Of a stretch of 64,000 bases of DNA, positions 19,699-30,599 are shown one piece after another; the first letter of the stretch is position 1, and each line of letters starts with the position of its first letter. A program made the position numbers and the translations under genes. The stretch is from Zygnema cylindricum (taxonomy: Eukaryota; Streptophyta; Zygnematophyceae; Zygnematales; Zygnemataceae). The notes under the pieces are model-generated. The model saw nothing but the letters and a program-made list of their open reading frames with translations, made no database searches and was not told where the DNA came from. The stretch is taken from positions 62,001 through 126,000 of the forward strand of contig JBBHKE010002205.1 of NCBI GenBank assembly GCA_037447655.1, in the 5' to 3' direction.

Positions 19699-21475
19699 AA
19701 ATAAACAGGTTAAGTAACTTAAGAAAGTAAGCAGATGGCAGGAAAGCGATGACGTGGGCGACGTTCAATTCATGGCCGTGAAAAAAGAAGCGAAACTCTC
19801 ACAGATCCCTGTTCAAAAACTGGAGAGATTTTTCGGATGGCGGCGGCTGTTAGATTCCAAAGGGAACCAAAAGTAAAAAAGAGCGGCTGTGATTGGACAA
19901 ATAAATCGTGACTGTGATTGGTCTAAGAAGATTACATTTTGCGAGGTCTGTTCGCATTTGGCGTTACCTCACAACATATATGACCCACGCCAAATGCTGT
20001 ATATATATTCTATTTTTTCAAAATGGTTACTCTATTTCATGTTACCCATCATGGTGAAAAACACATATTACAGTTAAAAGTTACTCTTTTCTAGGGTCAT
20101 TTTTGGTAAGTCCGGTTTTTTTAGAATTAATATTTACGCTTAAACAGACGCGATCCTATATTAGAATAAATTTTTAATTAAATTGGTGCGAAGTTTCCTA
20201 TTCTCATTGAATACGCGGAACGTCGAACAACAGTTGCAAAGTTAATATGGAAAGAAAGGCAAACATGTATTGTCGTCGTTTTACTATAAACTTCTAACAT
20301 GTAAATTAAGGTAAATGTTCACACTGACGATGATGTTGTCGACGGACGAGAGTTATGCGAACGGCTTTTCCCCGATGTGATTGAGTCTTTTTGTTTAGTG
20401 TGAATTCACGTGCGATAGCGAGTCTATTAAATTGGTATTTGTACCTTTTATTTAAAAAAGTACAATTTTGCACGGTCGGACGTCGTCCGTACTCCACACT
20501 ATTTAAAACGAACCTATATTATAATTTTTTACGCTAATTAAACCTTACCTTAATTAGAATACTGAATAAATTAGAATCGTTAACTCTATTTGATGTCATA
20601 GAGTCGAAATTTCGAGCGACCGAATTAGAGTAATTTATTTAAATTACGATTCGTGGTGTAGTTTGTTAAGTAAAAAAATATGAAACATGGATTGAAACAT
20701 AGATGTCACGTGCGCATAATACGCACGAAACGAACGCGCGAATACTACGCACGATACGCATTTAACGATGATGAAAATCATAGTTGTTCAAATCGTGCGA
20801 TTTTTTCATTTTTTTTCCGATTGAAACGTATAATTCATGACTTTTGAAAAAATCGAAAAAAAACGCGATGCACTCTCTGTCCGGTAAACTGAACGGGCAA
20901 TTTACGGGAAAAGTACAGTGTTTCAATGAAATATACGGTTAGTTACAAAAATGTACGGAATTTGATGAAAACATACGTCGCAGTAATTGGTACTTTCTAT
21001 CCAGTGAACTGAAAAAAAATTTCACGGAACATATACGTAATTTTATCAAAAATTTATGGACATTTTCGAAAGGACACGATTGAAATGTCACACTATTTTT
21101 GCGAGGTAAGTTTGAAAACTGTACGAACGTCTTCTAATTTTTTTTTTGAAAGAAGCCGCCATGGAATGTTAAAAAGATAGAGAGAGAAGGCGGCCATGGA
21201 TGTTTGTCCGATACTATCAAACATACAAACTTTGTCAAAATTTTGCGTTTGCCGAGATTTAAACCTAACTTTACGACATTTTATTTGAATGTTTATGATG
21301 TTTTGACGCTAATTTAACGGAAAACTTACAAAATGCGCTATATGTAAAAAAAAATATGTTTTACATGTACGCAATAGTACGGATGAAAATTCATTAACGA
21401 TTTTTAACGATTTGTTCAAAAGGTTCAATGTGTTCGCTACGTATAATTCGTCGTGATTGAATCGTTCGCACTAAT
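19699..21475. other. AT-rich non-coding sequence with CGTAC/TACG words
   Basis: No credible gene. Frequent TACG, CGCACG and TCGTGCG words, for example around 20700-20760, and repeated 'tacggaa/tttacggg' phrases around 20890-21060. It resembles the sequence right of the B2 insertion (25532 onward), as expected for one pre-insertion locus. Confidence 0.6.
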
Positions 21476-22611
21476 TGAAATTCTATGGGCTCCATTGCCA
21501 CACAGAATTCGCAGATCCAAAGAAGCTAATCTAGATAGTGCCTACTCCAAGTTTATATAAACCCAAATGATTGACCCCTTGATAATCAGAACCCCATTAC
21601 AGCTTTACCTCTATGAAGTAAGACTTTCTGTGTGCTCAGTTCCACCACAGAATGCAAAGTTAGAATATGAGATTAGGATAACATTCCCCACTTTGACTTT
21701 CCCTTAGAAATGCAGCCACCATGACAGGAAAACACTCTAACCAACTACACCCCTGTGTAGCGTGGACTCCCTTGAGTTTGCAGCAACAAAAATCATTAAA
21801 TTTGGTCAACTGAGTTGATAGTTATGGCTGGCCAAAGTTTGCCATTTATACAGGATGCTCTTTGTGAGAGGCGGCTATCTACCCAAAATATTCTAAGTCC
21901 TAAACCCCTCTCTAAACCCCCTAGTACTGAGGTACTGACCAATCACAAGACTGTACTGTACAATAAAGTACAAATGCCGATGTACTTTCTGTACGGACAG
22001 TGTACGACGTCGCCATTATGCGACATTTGTCACATCCAGATTTGTTGTCTTCCGTTCCGCAGATTCCGTAAACCCGTATGATGTTGCCACTTATCATCCG
22101 GAGTGGCGGAGTCCGCGAACCGCCAAATTGTCCTTTCCGCGAAGCCGGCGCTAACCACGACCGTCCGATTGATATTCGTATTAAATAAAGACCGTCGAAA
22201 CAAATGTCCGTACTATTTGTTTCGTCCGGTACTAATAGGACAACTGATTCTATGTCTAATAAACCGTAATCCAGTTAAATGGAAGATCCTACGTTTAACT
22301 GTTTATATACATATAAAACCCATTATACTTTAGCATTAGTCCTAGACTAATCGGACAAAGCTACCGGCTACGGGTGACTTGAAGGACGGTAGGTACCAAG
22401 ATCAAATCCTAGGTCCGTCAAGTACCTTTTGGTACATCTACCTAAATCAGCCCCTGTCTTCTCTAGTGAGCTTAGGCAGCCATGGCTCTAGCTCCCAATC
22501 CAGCCTTTAGTGACTACGACAAGTGTGGGGGCTTGGAGAAGGGAGTTAGAGGCAGGCTGTCTTTGCTCTTTTTCAATCCTAATAGACCTAGAAAATACTC
22601 AAATATCAACA
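21476..22611 (-). repeat. 3' LTR of Copia B2
   Basis: The minus strand runs TGTTGATATTTGAGTATTTTC ... CA. It is homologous to the B1 LTRs throughout. A polypurine-tract complement (CTCCCCTTATTTTCTAG) follows at 22612. A tRNA-like block is at about 22341-22419 (AGGTACCAAGATCAAATCCT). Confidence 0.9.
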
Positions 22612-23117
22612 CTCCCCTTATTTTCTAGTCTATTTCCTTTCACCTCCCACAAACAAATAAACAAACATCCCCTCCCCTTTTTTTTTCTTTTTCTTTTTCC
22701 TTTACCTTTCATAAACTTAAGAAAATTATTCTCATATTTACAACAGTGCATTAGATGAACCAAAATAATAATTGCACCACGCATTTTATTTAGCATCCCA
22801 CTTTTCATAAATCCGAGCCAAGATTTTATCAACCTCATCTCCTTTCCATCCACACTAAATCCAATTTCCCTCAAGCAATCCAAACAGCCAGCCCCATTTC
22901 CAATCTGCAACTCACACCCAGAAGCTAACCCTTTTACAGGCACACATTCATAAATGTCATCACTCCCTTTAGTGATGTCAAACCCATTACCCCCAAAAAT
23001 TGAATTTTCCTCACTCTCTCTTTCTAAATTTATTCCTAATAAATATTTCTCCTCCCCTAAACCTTTCATTAAATATTCCTCTTCTCCCCTATCCTTTAAA
23101 ACCCCTTCTAGTTTCAC
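22612..23117 (-). pseudogene. Residual RT/RNase H-derived frame (B2)
   Basis: The frame carries LMKGLGEEKYLLGINLERES, resembling the Copia RT segment GEAKYILVIQVERDR. Later comes SGCELQIGNGAGCLDC, resembling the RNase H segment SGYVLYVGEGACCWSS. The catalytic centres are missing. The shared phrase GFDIT-GSD-IYECVPVKG occurs in both B1 and B2 but in no other element here, so it may be an acquired or diverged segment. Ends near the polypurine tract. Confidence 0.45.
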
Positions 23118-24504
23118 TTCTCCCCTTCCTCGGAATCCGTTGAAGTCTCCATTTCCGACCAGTTTTTTAATTCCAAAATACCTATAAAATTATCCTCATT
23201 ATTTTTATTTTTCCCTTTTTCAATAATTGATCCTAGATCCGACTTACTCATTTCTAAGTCAAACTTTTTACACTCCTTGACATCAACATCATGTCTAACT
23301 CCCTCAAGTACCTCCTTTCCCTTTACTTCTCTTATACCTCCAAAAGCACATTGTTGTCTTCGTGGAATTTCTGTGTACTTTTCTCTCTTCTCCATTCTAC
23401 CGATGTGAAGAAGCTCCAAGATTTCTTCATCCTCTTTTTCCTCTTCCCCTTCTTCCTCCTCATTCAAATACCAACTTCTAAGTTCTTCCAAACAAGGACA
23501 CTCCTCTATATAGTGACCCGGTTTCCTACAAGCGAAGCAAACCCCTTTTTAAAAACCCCCCCTTTCTTTTCCCCTCCCTCTCTTTCCACCAAAGTTCCGA
23601 TAAGGTTTACCTTTGTCTTTCTTCCTCTCATTACGTTTCCGATCGTCATCGCCGTTCCTCACATCATGCTTCTGCCAGTCACCACCAGCTGTAAATATAG
23701 TCTCCCTGTCACTTCCCCGACGAAGCTCCTAAGTGCTTTCCCTCACAAGAATTATCCCCATGGTAATGCTCCAAGTCCATGAGGAGACATCGATTTCCTG
23801 CATACGGTAAATGATGTCTTCGTACTCATCTGGGAGTTTCATGATTAGTGTATTAATCTTTGTCTCCTCAGATTCTACATATCCTGCACTAGCAAGCTCA
23901 ACATATAACGCAACAATATCATCGCAAAACTCTATCATGCTACCGCCTTTATAAACATAGGCCTCTATTTCCTGTTTTACTAATTACTGCCTCTGTATAG
24001 TCTCACTCTTATAAATCTGAATTAGTGTTTCCCAGATTTCCGAAGACTTGGATAGACTTAAAAGAGTGATAGCTATGGACTTAGACACATATCTAAGTAT
24101 GAGATGTTTTGCTATAGTGTTTTTATATTCCCATATTTTTGTGTCATTTTCTTCAGTTTTAATCCTTACGAGTGGTACTATAGCTGAGAGCTTAGCCCCC
24201 CTCACCATAGGTGTCCCTTTATCCTTCTCCCCTAATTCCCCATTCACGGCAAGGTTTTCCCTTCACCTTCCGTTGCATCTGAACTCCGGTTGATATTCTG
24301 GGCAGCCTCAGATGATTCTCCATAGTAAGCTCCTCCAAAGCCAGGTGGCGGACATCTCACTTGTCCCGAAACAATTCCCCATAAGTGCTTCTCAAAAAGC
24401 AATCCCTCCATTGTGAACTCCCAATAAGTGAAGTCTGTTCCATCGAACATAGGCACCCTAGATGGTGGGCCCATAACCTGAAATTCTATGGGCTCCATTG
24501 CCAC
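23114..24504 (-). pseudogene. Gag with zinc knuckle (Copia B2)
   Basis: The N-terminal block (24244-24504) reads through the LTR end and primer site: MEPIEFQVMGPPSRVPMFDG, then DFTYWEFTMEGLLFEKHLWG, the start of the UBN2-type gag. The ATG in VMGPP lies in the primer site. Middle blocks: 23984-24247 (LILRYVSKSIAITLLSLSKS, SEIWETLIQIYKSETIQ) and 23729-23938 (MIEFCDDIVALYVELASAG, MKLPDEYEDIIYRMQE). A CCHC-like segment lies near 23510-23550, then an acidic tail (23114-23491). Phases differ between blocks. Confidence 0.7.
24463..24478 (-). promoter_or_regulatory. Half-tRNA primer-binding site of B2, overlapping gag ATG
   Basis: The minus strand reads GGTTATGGGCCCACCA right after the LTR. All 16 bases are complementary to the anticodon arm of the plant initiator tRNA-Met (TGGTGGGCCCATAACC, as I recall that tRNA). 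Confidence 0.8.
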
Positions 24505-25005
24505 ACAGAATTCGCAGATCCAAAGAAGCTAATCTAGAAAGTGCCGACTCCAAGTTTATATAAACCCAAATGATTGACCCCTTGTCAATCAGAACCCCAT
24601 TACAGCTTCACCCGTGTGAAGTAAGACTTTCTGTGTGCTCAGTTCCACCACAGAATGCAAAGTTAGAATATGAGATTAGGATAACATTCCCCACTTTGAC
24701 TTTCCCTTAGAAATGCAGCCACCCTGGCACGAAAACACTATGACCAACTACACCCGTGTGTAGCTTGGACACCCTTGAGTCCGCAGCAACAAAAATCAAT
24801 GAATTTGGTCAACTGAGTTGATAGTTATGGGTGGCCAAAGTTTGCCATTTATACAGGATGCTCTCTAGGAGAGGCGGCTATCTACCCAAAATATTATAAG
24901 TCCTAAACCCCTCTCTAAACCCCCTAGTAGTGAGGTACTGACCAATCACAAGACTGTATCGTACAATAAAGTACAGATGCCGATGTACTTTCTGTACGGA
25001 CAGTG
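24479..25005 (-). repeat. Partial 5' LTR of Copia B2
   Basis: Matches the first 530 bp (plus-strand sense) of the left LTR and breaks after CTGTACGGACAGTG, where the left LTR continues TACGACGTCG. Confidence 0.85.
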
Positions 25006-25070
25006 TGAAAGGAAATATGTTAGATTTCCTAGAAATCTGGGATTCGGCATGTCCCACACTTGGGAAAATT

Positions 25071-25141
25071 GAGCCGGCCAGGGTTCCAACCTGGGACCTT
25101 TCACTTCAGCTGCAAACGCACTACCACTGTGCCACCAGCTC
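25071..25141 (-). other. tRNA-like block in TRIM LTR (sense)
   Basis: The minus strand reads GGTGGCACAGTGGTAGTGCG (A-box/D-arm-like) and, about 35 bases on, CCCAGGTTTGAACCCTGG (T-arm with a B-box-like core GGTTTGAACCC). The second copy is at 25356-25426. Spacing and stem geometry fit a tRNA or tRNA-derived SINE head. Confidence 0.65.
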
Positions 25142-25355
25142 GATGTTGAGACTGGCGGGTCCGTACCCATTTATTACGGGTGGCTCGAGTATGGATATTT
25201 CTATATTCTATCCCGTATTGGACCGGCTTCACGTGCCAATCCAACACCCCCCTCTCGAGAAAGCCGGTCAAACCATCCGCAATCCGGCTGGCTCTGATAC
25301 CATGTTAGATTTCCTAGAAATCCGGGATTCGGCATGTCCCACACTTGGGAAAATT

Positions 25356-25426
25356 GAGCCGGCCAGGGTTCAAACCTGGGACCTTTCACTTCAGCTGCGA
25401 ACGCACTACCACTGTGCCACCAGCTC
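25356..25426 (-). other. tRNA-like block in second TRIM LTR
   Basis: Same module as at 25071-25141, with a change in the T-loop and one near the A box. Present in both LTRs because they are copied from one template. Confidence 0.65.
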
Positions 25427-25559
25427 GATGTTGAGACTGGCGGGTCCGTACCCATTTATTACGGGTGGCTCGAGTATGGATATTTCCATATTCTATCCCG
25501 TATTGGATCGGCTTCACGTGCCAATCCAACACTAATCGTTGTCAACAACTATGATGAAA

Positions 25560-26110
25560 ATATAATAAAATGCGTACTAGACTACGTACCCGTACTTTTT
25601 CGTACATTTGCGTCCTGTCTTTGTACATTTTAGTACTTTTAAGGTTATTAAGGGGGGTTTGAGGATTTTTAGGGTACATTCTCGTGCATTCTCATATATT
25701 TATGTTAAACAACCAACTTTTATTCGTAAATTTACGTACAGTGTTCGTATTTTTTCGTACTTTTGACGGTTATTATTTTGAGTTTTTTAGGGTACATTTT
25801 CGTACTTTTCTCTATAATTTAGTTATACGGACTTGCATTTTTCGTACATCTACGTACAACGTCCGTATATTTAATTACTTTAAGGGTTATGGAAAGGGGG
25901 GATTTTAAGGTGTTTAGGGTACTTCATGTGCATTTCGTACATTCCGGTAAATTACAGTATAACTGCCTTACATTATCCGTACTCTCCGGTTTTTTAGGGT
26001 GCACCTTTCATATAATGTCCTACATTTCCATATGTTTCTCGTACGTTCTAGGATTTTTCAAGGATTATTTAGGGTTAAAAAGACGATTTTCGTACGTTTT
26101 CGTACATCGT
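25560..26110. repeat. Degenerate tandem repeat with TTTAGGGTAC phrases
   Basis: The phrase AGGGTACATT or close variants recurs at about 25671, 25789, 25916, 25996 and 26071, with TTTCGTAC/GTACGT words between. Spacing is irregular (118, 127, 80, 75 bp), so the array is old or built from sub-repeats. The frames here are low-complexity artefacts. Confidence 0.5.
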
Positions 26111-27105
26111 ACAATGAAAACTAATTAACGATATGAAATTAACGAATACTTCGTAAAAATCGTAAAAATATCGAAATCCGTACGAATTGGACAACTAAGG
26201 GTTAAAATAATCGCGAGAGCATGTAAAACTGCGGTTAGAATAAAAGGCAAAATGAGATCGTACCTATTTTAGTGTAAAGATATTGATCGTATATTAATTA
26301 TACGAGAGAAAACCCAAATGAGAGTTGTGAATCAATTAGAGTAAAAGGAGGCGACAGTGTACGATTTGTCAGGTTTCATACTTTTACCTATTTTACTGCG
26401 AAGATCCTGATGGCAGATCGTTGTACCCAAATCAACGTTATGGATCAATTAGAGTAATTTTTTGTTTTCAAAATCTTGAAAAATTCAAATTAGCGTTAAT
26501 AACGCTAATTAATTCTTGTTGTCCATAGCCATTTCTAGCCATGGATTCACCCTCGGAAGCACCACAGACTACCCAAAAACAGCCTACTTTGAATCAACAC
26601 AGAATTCTACAGAAACAACAAAACAAGCTGAAACTACATTAACTGATATTATCTAGGCTATAGAATAACCTCACAAAGTTTCAGACAAATATAATAAACA
26701 AAGTGATCACATAATCTAGTCAAAGTTGCAGAAAAACAGTCTGCCAAAACTTTGATAAAACAGACTAACTTCACATTGAAGTAAAACACAGACCAGGAAT
26801 ACAATAGGCCTGCAAATTTGTGACAACATTAAAAATACAAAGAGGAACACACATACAGAATTTCAGATAATTCTGCCAACAGATTTGACAGCAATCCTCA
26901 GATAAAATTACCAAAAATGTCCATAAACAGTTTTTGGTACAGAAAAGTTCCTTAAGTGCAAAAATGACTAAGTCCTACAATTATATACGAGCTCATTTAC
27001 TGAGTGTACGGAAGCATACCAGCCGTACGCAATCTACAAGCTACCTCTACTAATGTTAGTATACCCGAATACTTCGAGGTATGCCAGAATGAATAAATCT
27101 ACACT
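26111..27105. other. AT-rich non-coding sequence
   Basis: No gene recognised. The 26530-26980 part is A/C-rich and resembles LTR or UTR sequence (CAAAACAAGCTGAAAC, AAATGACTAAGTCCTA), sharing the phrase AAATGACTAAGTCCTA with the Copia A LTR zone near 10655. It may be an LTR fragment of that lineage. Confidence 0.35.
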
Positions 27106-27800
27106 AATAACTAATACACAAAAGACAAACCATTGTTGTAAATATTTACAAAGTACACGCAATCTCACAAAATCGTATGCTCAGTCATAATGAGTCACTC
27201 AACGAAACTCCTCAAATTTTGTCAAACAATCCGGGACGTCCAAAATAAACATCGTGTGATTGACGCGATTTCGCGTCCCCACTACTTGAAAAATAACGGC
27301 GGCTTACGTCCGCCGTCCGTCACTCTTATTCGGCAACCTTGATGTCACGCCACGTGGTAAAAAAAAATCCAAACGAAATCCACGCGAGTCATCAAATATC
27401 CCATGACGTCGCGAAGCGAATTCACGTCCACTTGAAATAATAATCGTACAGCCGAAATCATTTCCGTATCGCAACCGCGTCTTTTGCAATAAATGCGGCT
27501 TGTCACAAATGAAGTACACGTCATTTGTCATAAACGTCGCCTGTTGCATATAAAGTACAATTGTCTAAATTAGATGCTCCGTACTGGTGACGTACTATTG
27601 TCTAAATTAGATGCTCCGTACCGGCGACGTACAATTCGTGTATTTCACATCGAATCGCGTCGCAATCCGCCGTCCATTTCTTGACGCAATCCACGCCACT
27701 CATTTACTCCCTCACGTCCCTTTAATTTTACTCGTACATTTACTCCCACAATCCGTAAACCCATTCGAACCACCACATTAATTTCAATAATATACTACGC
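27106..27800 (+). repeat. Left arm of a long inverted repeat
   Basis: Pairs with the reverse complement of 31455-32070. Exact or near-exact stretches include AACGAAACTCCTCAA (27201), GTGTGATTGACGCGATTTCG (about 27252), CGCGAAGCGAATTCA and GTACAGCCGAAATCATTTCC. Arm length is about 600-700 bp. The interior (about 3.7 kb) has no transposase I can recognise. A Mutator-like element with long termini, or two opposed copies of one repeat, would explain it. Confidence 0.7.
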
Positions 27801-27869
27801 ACGCGAAACGTCGCGCACGCACAAAATGTCGCGTGTGCACGAAACCAACTTTTCAAAACAACAATTCTT

Positions 27870-28022
27870 AACACTAATAATTTCTTAACGCTAAAAACGA
27901 TAGAACCACCGCCAACACCGTATAGCTACACCGTGAATAACTATTAGTGTAAAGAAATGATTAGAGAAACAAAAGGTGTTGTTAACTCTATTTTTGGTTT
28001 AACGGCCTAAAGCCAACAAAAC
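27870..28022 (+). repeat. Direct repeat copy 1
   Basis: Shares CGTATAGCTACACC, GCTATTAGTGTAAA-type and GGCCTAAAGCCAACAAAAC phrases with 29585-29695. Two direct copies 1.7 kb apart flank the palindrome-bearing repeat. Confidence 0.55.
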
Positions 28023-28247
28023 TAAGGGTACTTTCGCATGTAACCAAAACTTTTGTCTTGTAACTTTTTTTTAGTGATGATTTTCCATACTTCTTTCAAA
28101 ACATTCGTATGTAAAAAAATGAAAGCGTTACTTTAGATTGTGGCAGATGTAAACGTGGGTGTAATTTGTGACTGTTATAGACGACTACAAAACTCGTGAC
28201 AATTAATGACGTTTACAAAATAGCAATGGTTGTAGACGTCTACCTTC

Positions 28248-28760
28248 TTGTGACATTGTAGATGTTTAGGGTTTGTGACATTTCGACGTTACAATCAAAT
28301 TATGCCAGCGTTTACGTCACATATTCTAAAACTTCCCGCCATGGTTTCTAAATTTTGTTTTTTAGTATTTTCTCACTCTATTTGCCATCAAAATACGCCC
28401 AAAGATGGTTAAAAGAAATCGTTATTAAAGATCTTTCATTTGATACCATTATTGACGTTTTTCATTGCAAGAATTATGACATAGACGCGGTAGTGGGAGA
28501 GGGAGAGAGAGAGAGGCGCTTAAAAGGACTTCGTTTTTGCGAAATGGCGTCCGTTGGTGAGACCCTCTCCTCGACCCCTGTACGGAAAAAAAAACGCACG
28601 GAAAAAAGTCACGCACAGGTTGGAAATGTGCGATGGGTATTTTTTTGGGTACTCCGCGCACAAAAATTATCAAAAATTTTCCGGCACGTGCGACAACATC
28701 TGTTTATTCACCCACCTCATTGAACTTTATTTAAAATCACCTCGCGAGGTGATTTTATGT
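28248..28760 (+). repeat. Dispersed repeat with terminal palindrome, copy 1
   Basis: Matches the reverse complement of 63483-63985: TTGTGACATTGTAGATGTTTAGGG, GCCATGGTTTC, ATTGACGTTTTTCATGCAAG-like, a GAGAGAGA run, GCGAAATGG, and the palindrome near the end. Frames inside are short and not conserved between copies, so it is probably a non-autonomous DNA element or other non-coding repeat. Confidence 0.7.
28732..28757. repeat. 26-bp perfect palindrome
   Basis: Self-complementary over all 26 bases, with arms TAAAATCACCTCG and CGAGGTGATTTTA. The other copy (63507-63532) keeps the design with two mismatches, so it is a constant part of this repeat. Confidence 0.85.
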
Positions 28761-30599
28761 AAAGCTTGAAGATGAGCTGGAATGACGCGAAAGTGGGTCT
28801 AAACGCGCTAGACGACAAACTACATCGTGGTAGACGAACCGTTAACAAAAGGTAAAATTGCTAACAATAGGCCAAGAAAACATAGAATACGCTCAATGCG
28901 AGTGTGAGAACAGAGAAGCAACCTTGCATCCGCAGCCAATTAAAAGGAGTCAACTCAAAGAAAAAAAAATCAATCGGGTTTACCCAGGTGAACTAATGTC
29001 AAGTTAACCGAACTAAAGTCCAGTCAATATAAGTCGAATGAAGCCGAAAATATACATTCAAAATAAGCCAAACCAAGCTAAAGCATCTCAGAGTGGTATA
29101 AACAAAACTAAACCAAGCAAAAGAGGGTTGCAGGGAAAAATATAGTCAAAAGTCACGTTAACTCAAATGGGGTGAAGGTGAAAAACCTTTCAACTCGCCA
29201 TGTGTGCATGGCCCGAGCATTGGCATGTTCAAAAGATTGGACGAGACGCTCGTGCTCCGTAGCCATTGGCATAAAAGAGACTCATTATAAGAAATGTCGC
29301 ATGAAGACAAACGAAAAGACGCACGTGTGAAGGAAGAAAAGCGGCGCGTACCGTCCTGGTCCAGCAGCAGGTCATCGCTGGATGGACGACGGGCTAACAT
29401 TGGCCCGGTAAAGCCATGCCGCTTCATAACGTGGTGCCACTTGGCACTCAGCCACCAGCTACGGTTGGCAGCTACCTCCATCCAAAAGGATGTCCTTAAC
29501 TCCTTGCATTCACCTGCTTGCCGACATTAATGCGAAATACGAATTCATGATTCCATAACATCTACTGTAACAACAACCCAGCCAACGCCGTATAGCTACA
29601 CCATGAATTGCTATTAGTGTAAAAAAATAATTAGAGTAACCAAAAGTGTCGTTTACTCTATTTTAGGATCAAAGGCCTAAAGCCAACAAAACAAATTTGC
29701 GCTAATTTATGCATCTAACGCCCTTTTGGGTGGAAATAACGAAAGAAGAAGATTTGGATACAAATTCCCATGTTGTAGGCAATATCGTTTGTGTTCACAT
29801 TGCCAATGTTTGAACATGCGAGTACTGGTTCGAGATATTTCCCTTGTCTTTACAGGTGGAACCGAGATTGAGTGCGTTTTCCAGTGTTGACGCACTCACT
29901 TTCTCTTGTTGACGCTGTTATTTGAAAAGTTTTTTGTATGCTTATAAGAAATAAGAAGCAGTTTTAGTACGAGAGGACACATTTTGTACATTACACTTTT
30001 TAATAAAAGTCCAAATTAGAGAAAGGGAATTGATCATGGCAGTGACTGTTTTGGTTGCGACAGTCGCTTACGTCATTTCGTCAAAAAATGTACGTTTGAA
30101 GTACACATTGGTGCAGGTAAAGTATCGCTGATAGCTTATTCCCACCGCAGCATTTGTAACTTTTTGCCCATTCCGATTAGTTTTTTAGAACTCATCGGAA
30201 AACAGGTGTTGTTCACACCAAAATTTTGGCACATATCTCCGATTGAAGGTGTTGTGTGTCATGTCACATGCTTCGACGTCATCAAACATAGGCGCGAATA
30301 CAAACTTGCAGTTTTTCATGATGACGGTTGTTCAAAGTTGGTAATTTTTTCGCGCGAAAACAATTAAATAGCCGTTTGGATGTTGTTTTTGCTTCGTCAG
30401 CTTTTGGGTTTACCGTTGGCTTGTTCAAAGAAAGACGCAACTTTAACCAGACTTGCATATCCTCAATATTTTGTGGAAGTTTTATTGTAAGATTTTTTGG
30501 GAACTTTTGAGAACAACAAATTCGGTGCTCGGAAAGCTGTACATTATTTGAACGCCCATTTGTTGCGGAAGTGAATTTTTTTCCGGTGGGAATAGGCTA
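28761..30599. other. Non-coding repeat-rich spacer
   Basis: No gene recognised. Contains the second direct-repeat copy (29585-29695) and a stretch with many AACTAAA/CAAGCTAA words (28930-29110). Frames at 29158-29530 occur on both strands and lack domains. Confidence 0.5.

Larger units (their letters stand above)
21476..25531 (-). mobile_element. Copia B2 composite insertion: gag-only Copia plus TRIM, flanked by CTAAT
   Basis: Left LTR 21476-22611, internal 22612-24478, right LTR from 24479 broken at about 25005, then a 12-bp filler and a complete TRIM at 25018-25531. The 5 bp before the left end (21471-21475) and after the TRIM (25532-25536) are both CTAAT. The outer pair therefore behaves as one insertion, although the right end belongs to another element. 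Both elements end in CAACA, suggesting a deletion between these short identical ends after the TRIM had landed in the LTR. Confidence 0.7.
25018..25531 (-). mobile_element. TRIM element with 229-bp LTRs and 56-bp interior
   Basis: Two 229-bp repeats (25018-25246 and 25303-25531) run TGTTAGATT...AATCCAACA on the plus strand and differ at five positions that I can see. The 56-bp interior holds, on the minus strand, TGGTATCAGAGCCA directly after the 5' LTR (primer site for initiator tRNA-Met, 25289-25302) and GAGAGGGGGG directly before the 3' LTR (polypurine tract, 25247-25256). It has no coding capacity. This is the textbook layout of a terminal-repeat retrotransposon in miniature. Each LTR also carries a tRNA-like block. 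Confidence 0.9.

Noticed and set aside
19157-19768. 203-codon Ser/Leu/Pro frame spanning the N gap
   Set aside because: Composition artefact of the purine tract, includes unknown residues.
21815-22333. Plus-strand frames in the B2 LTR
   Set aside because: Related LTRs have similar but differently broken frames; LTR sequence, not genes.
25005-25535. 176-codon plus frame with an internal repeat
   Set aside because: It is the TRIM (two LTRs) read through; the repetition comes from the LTRs.
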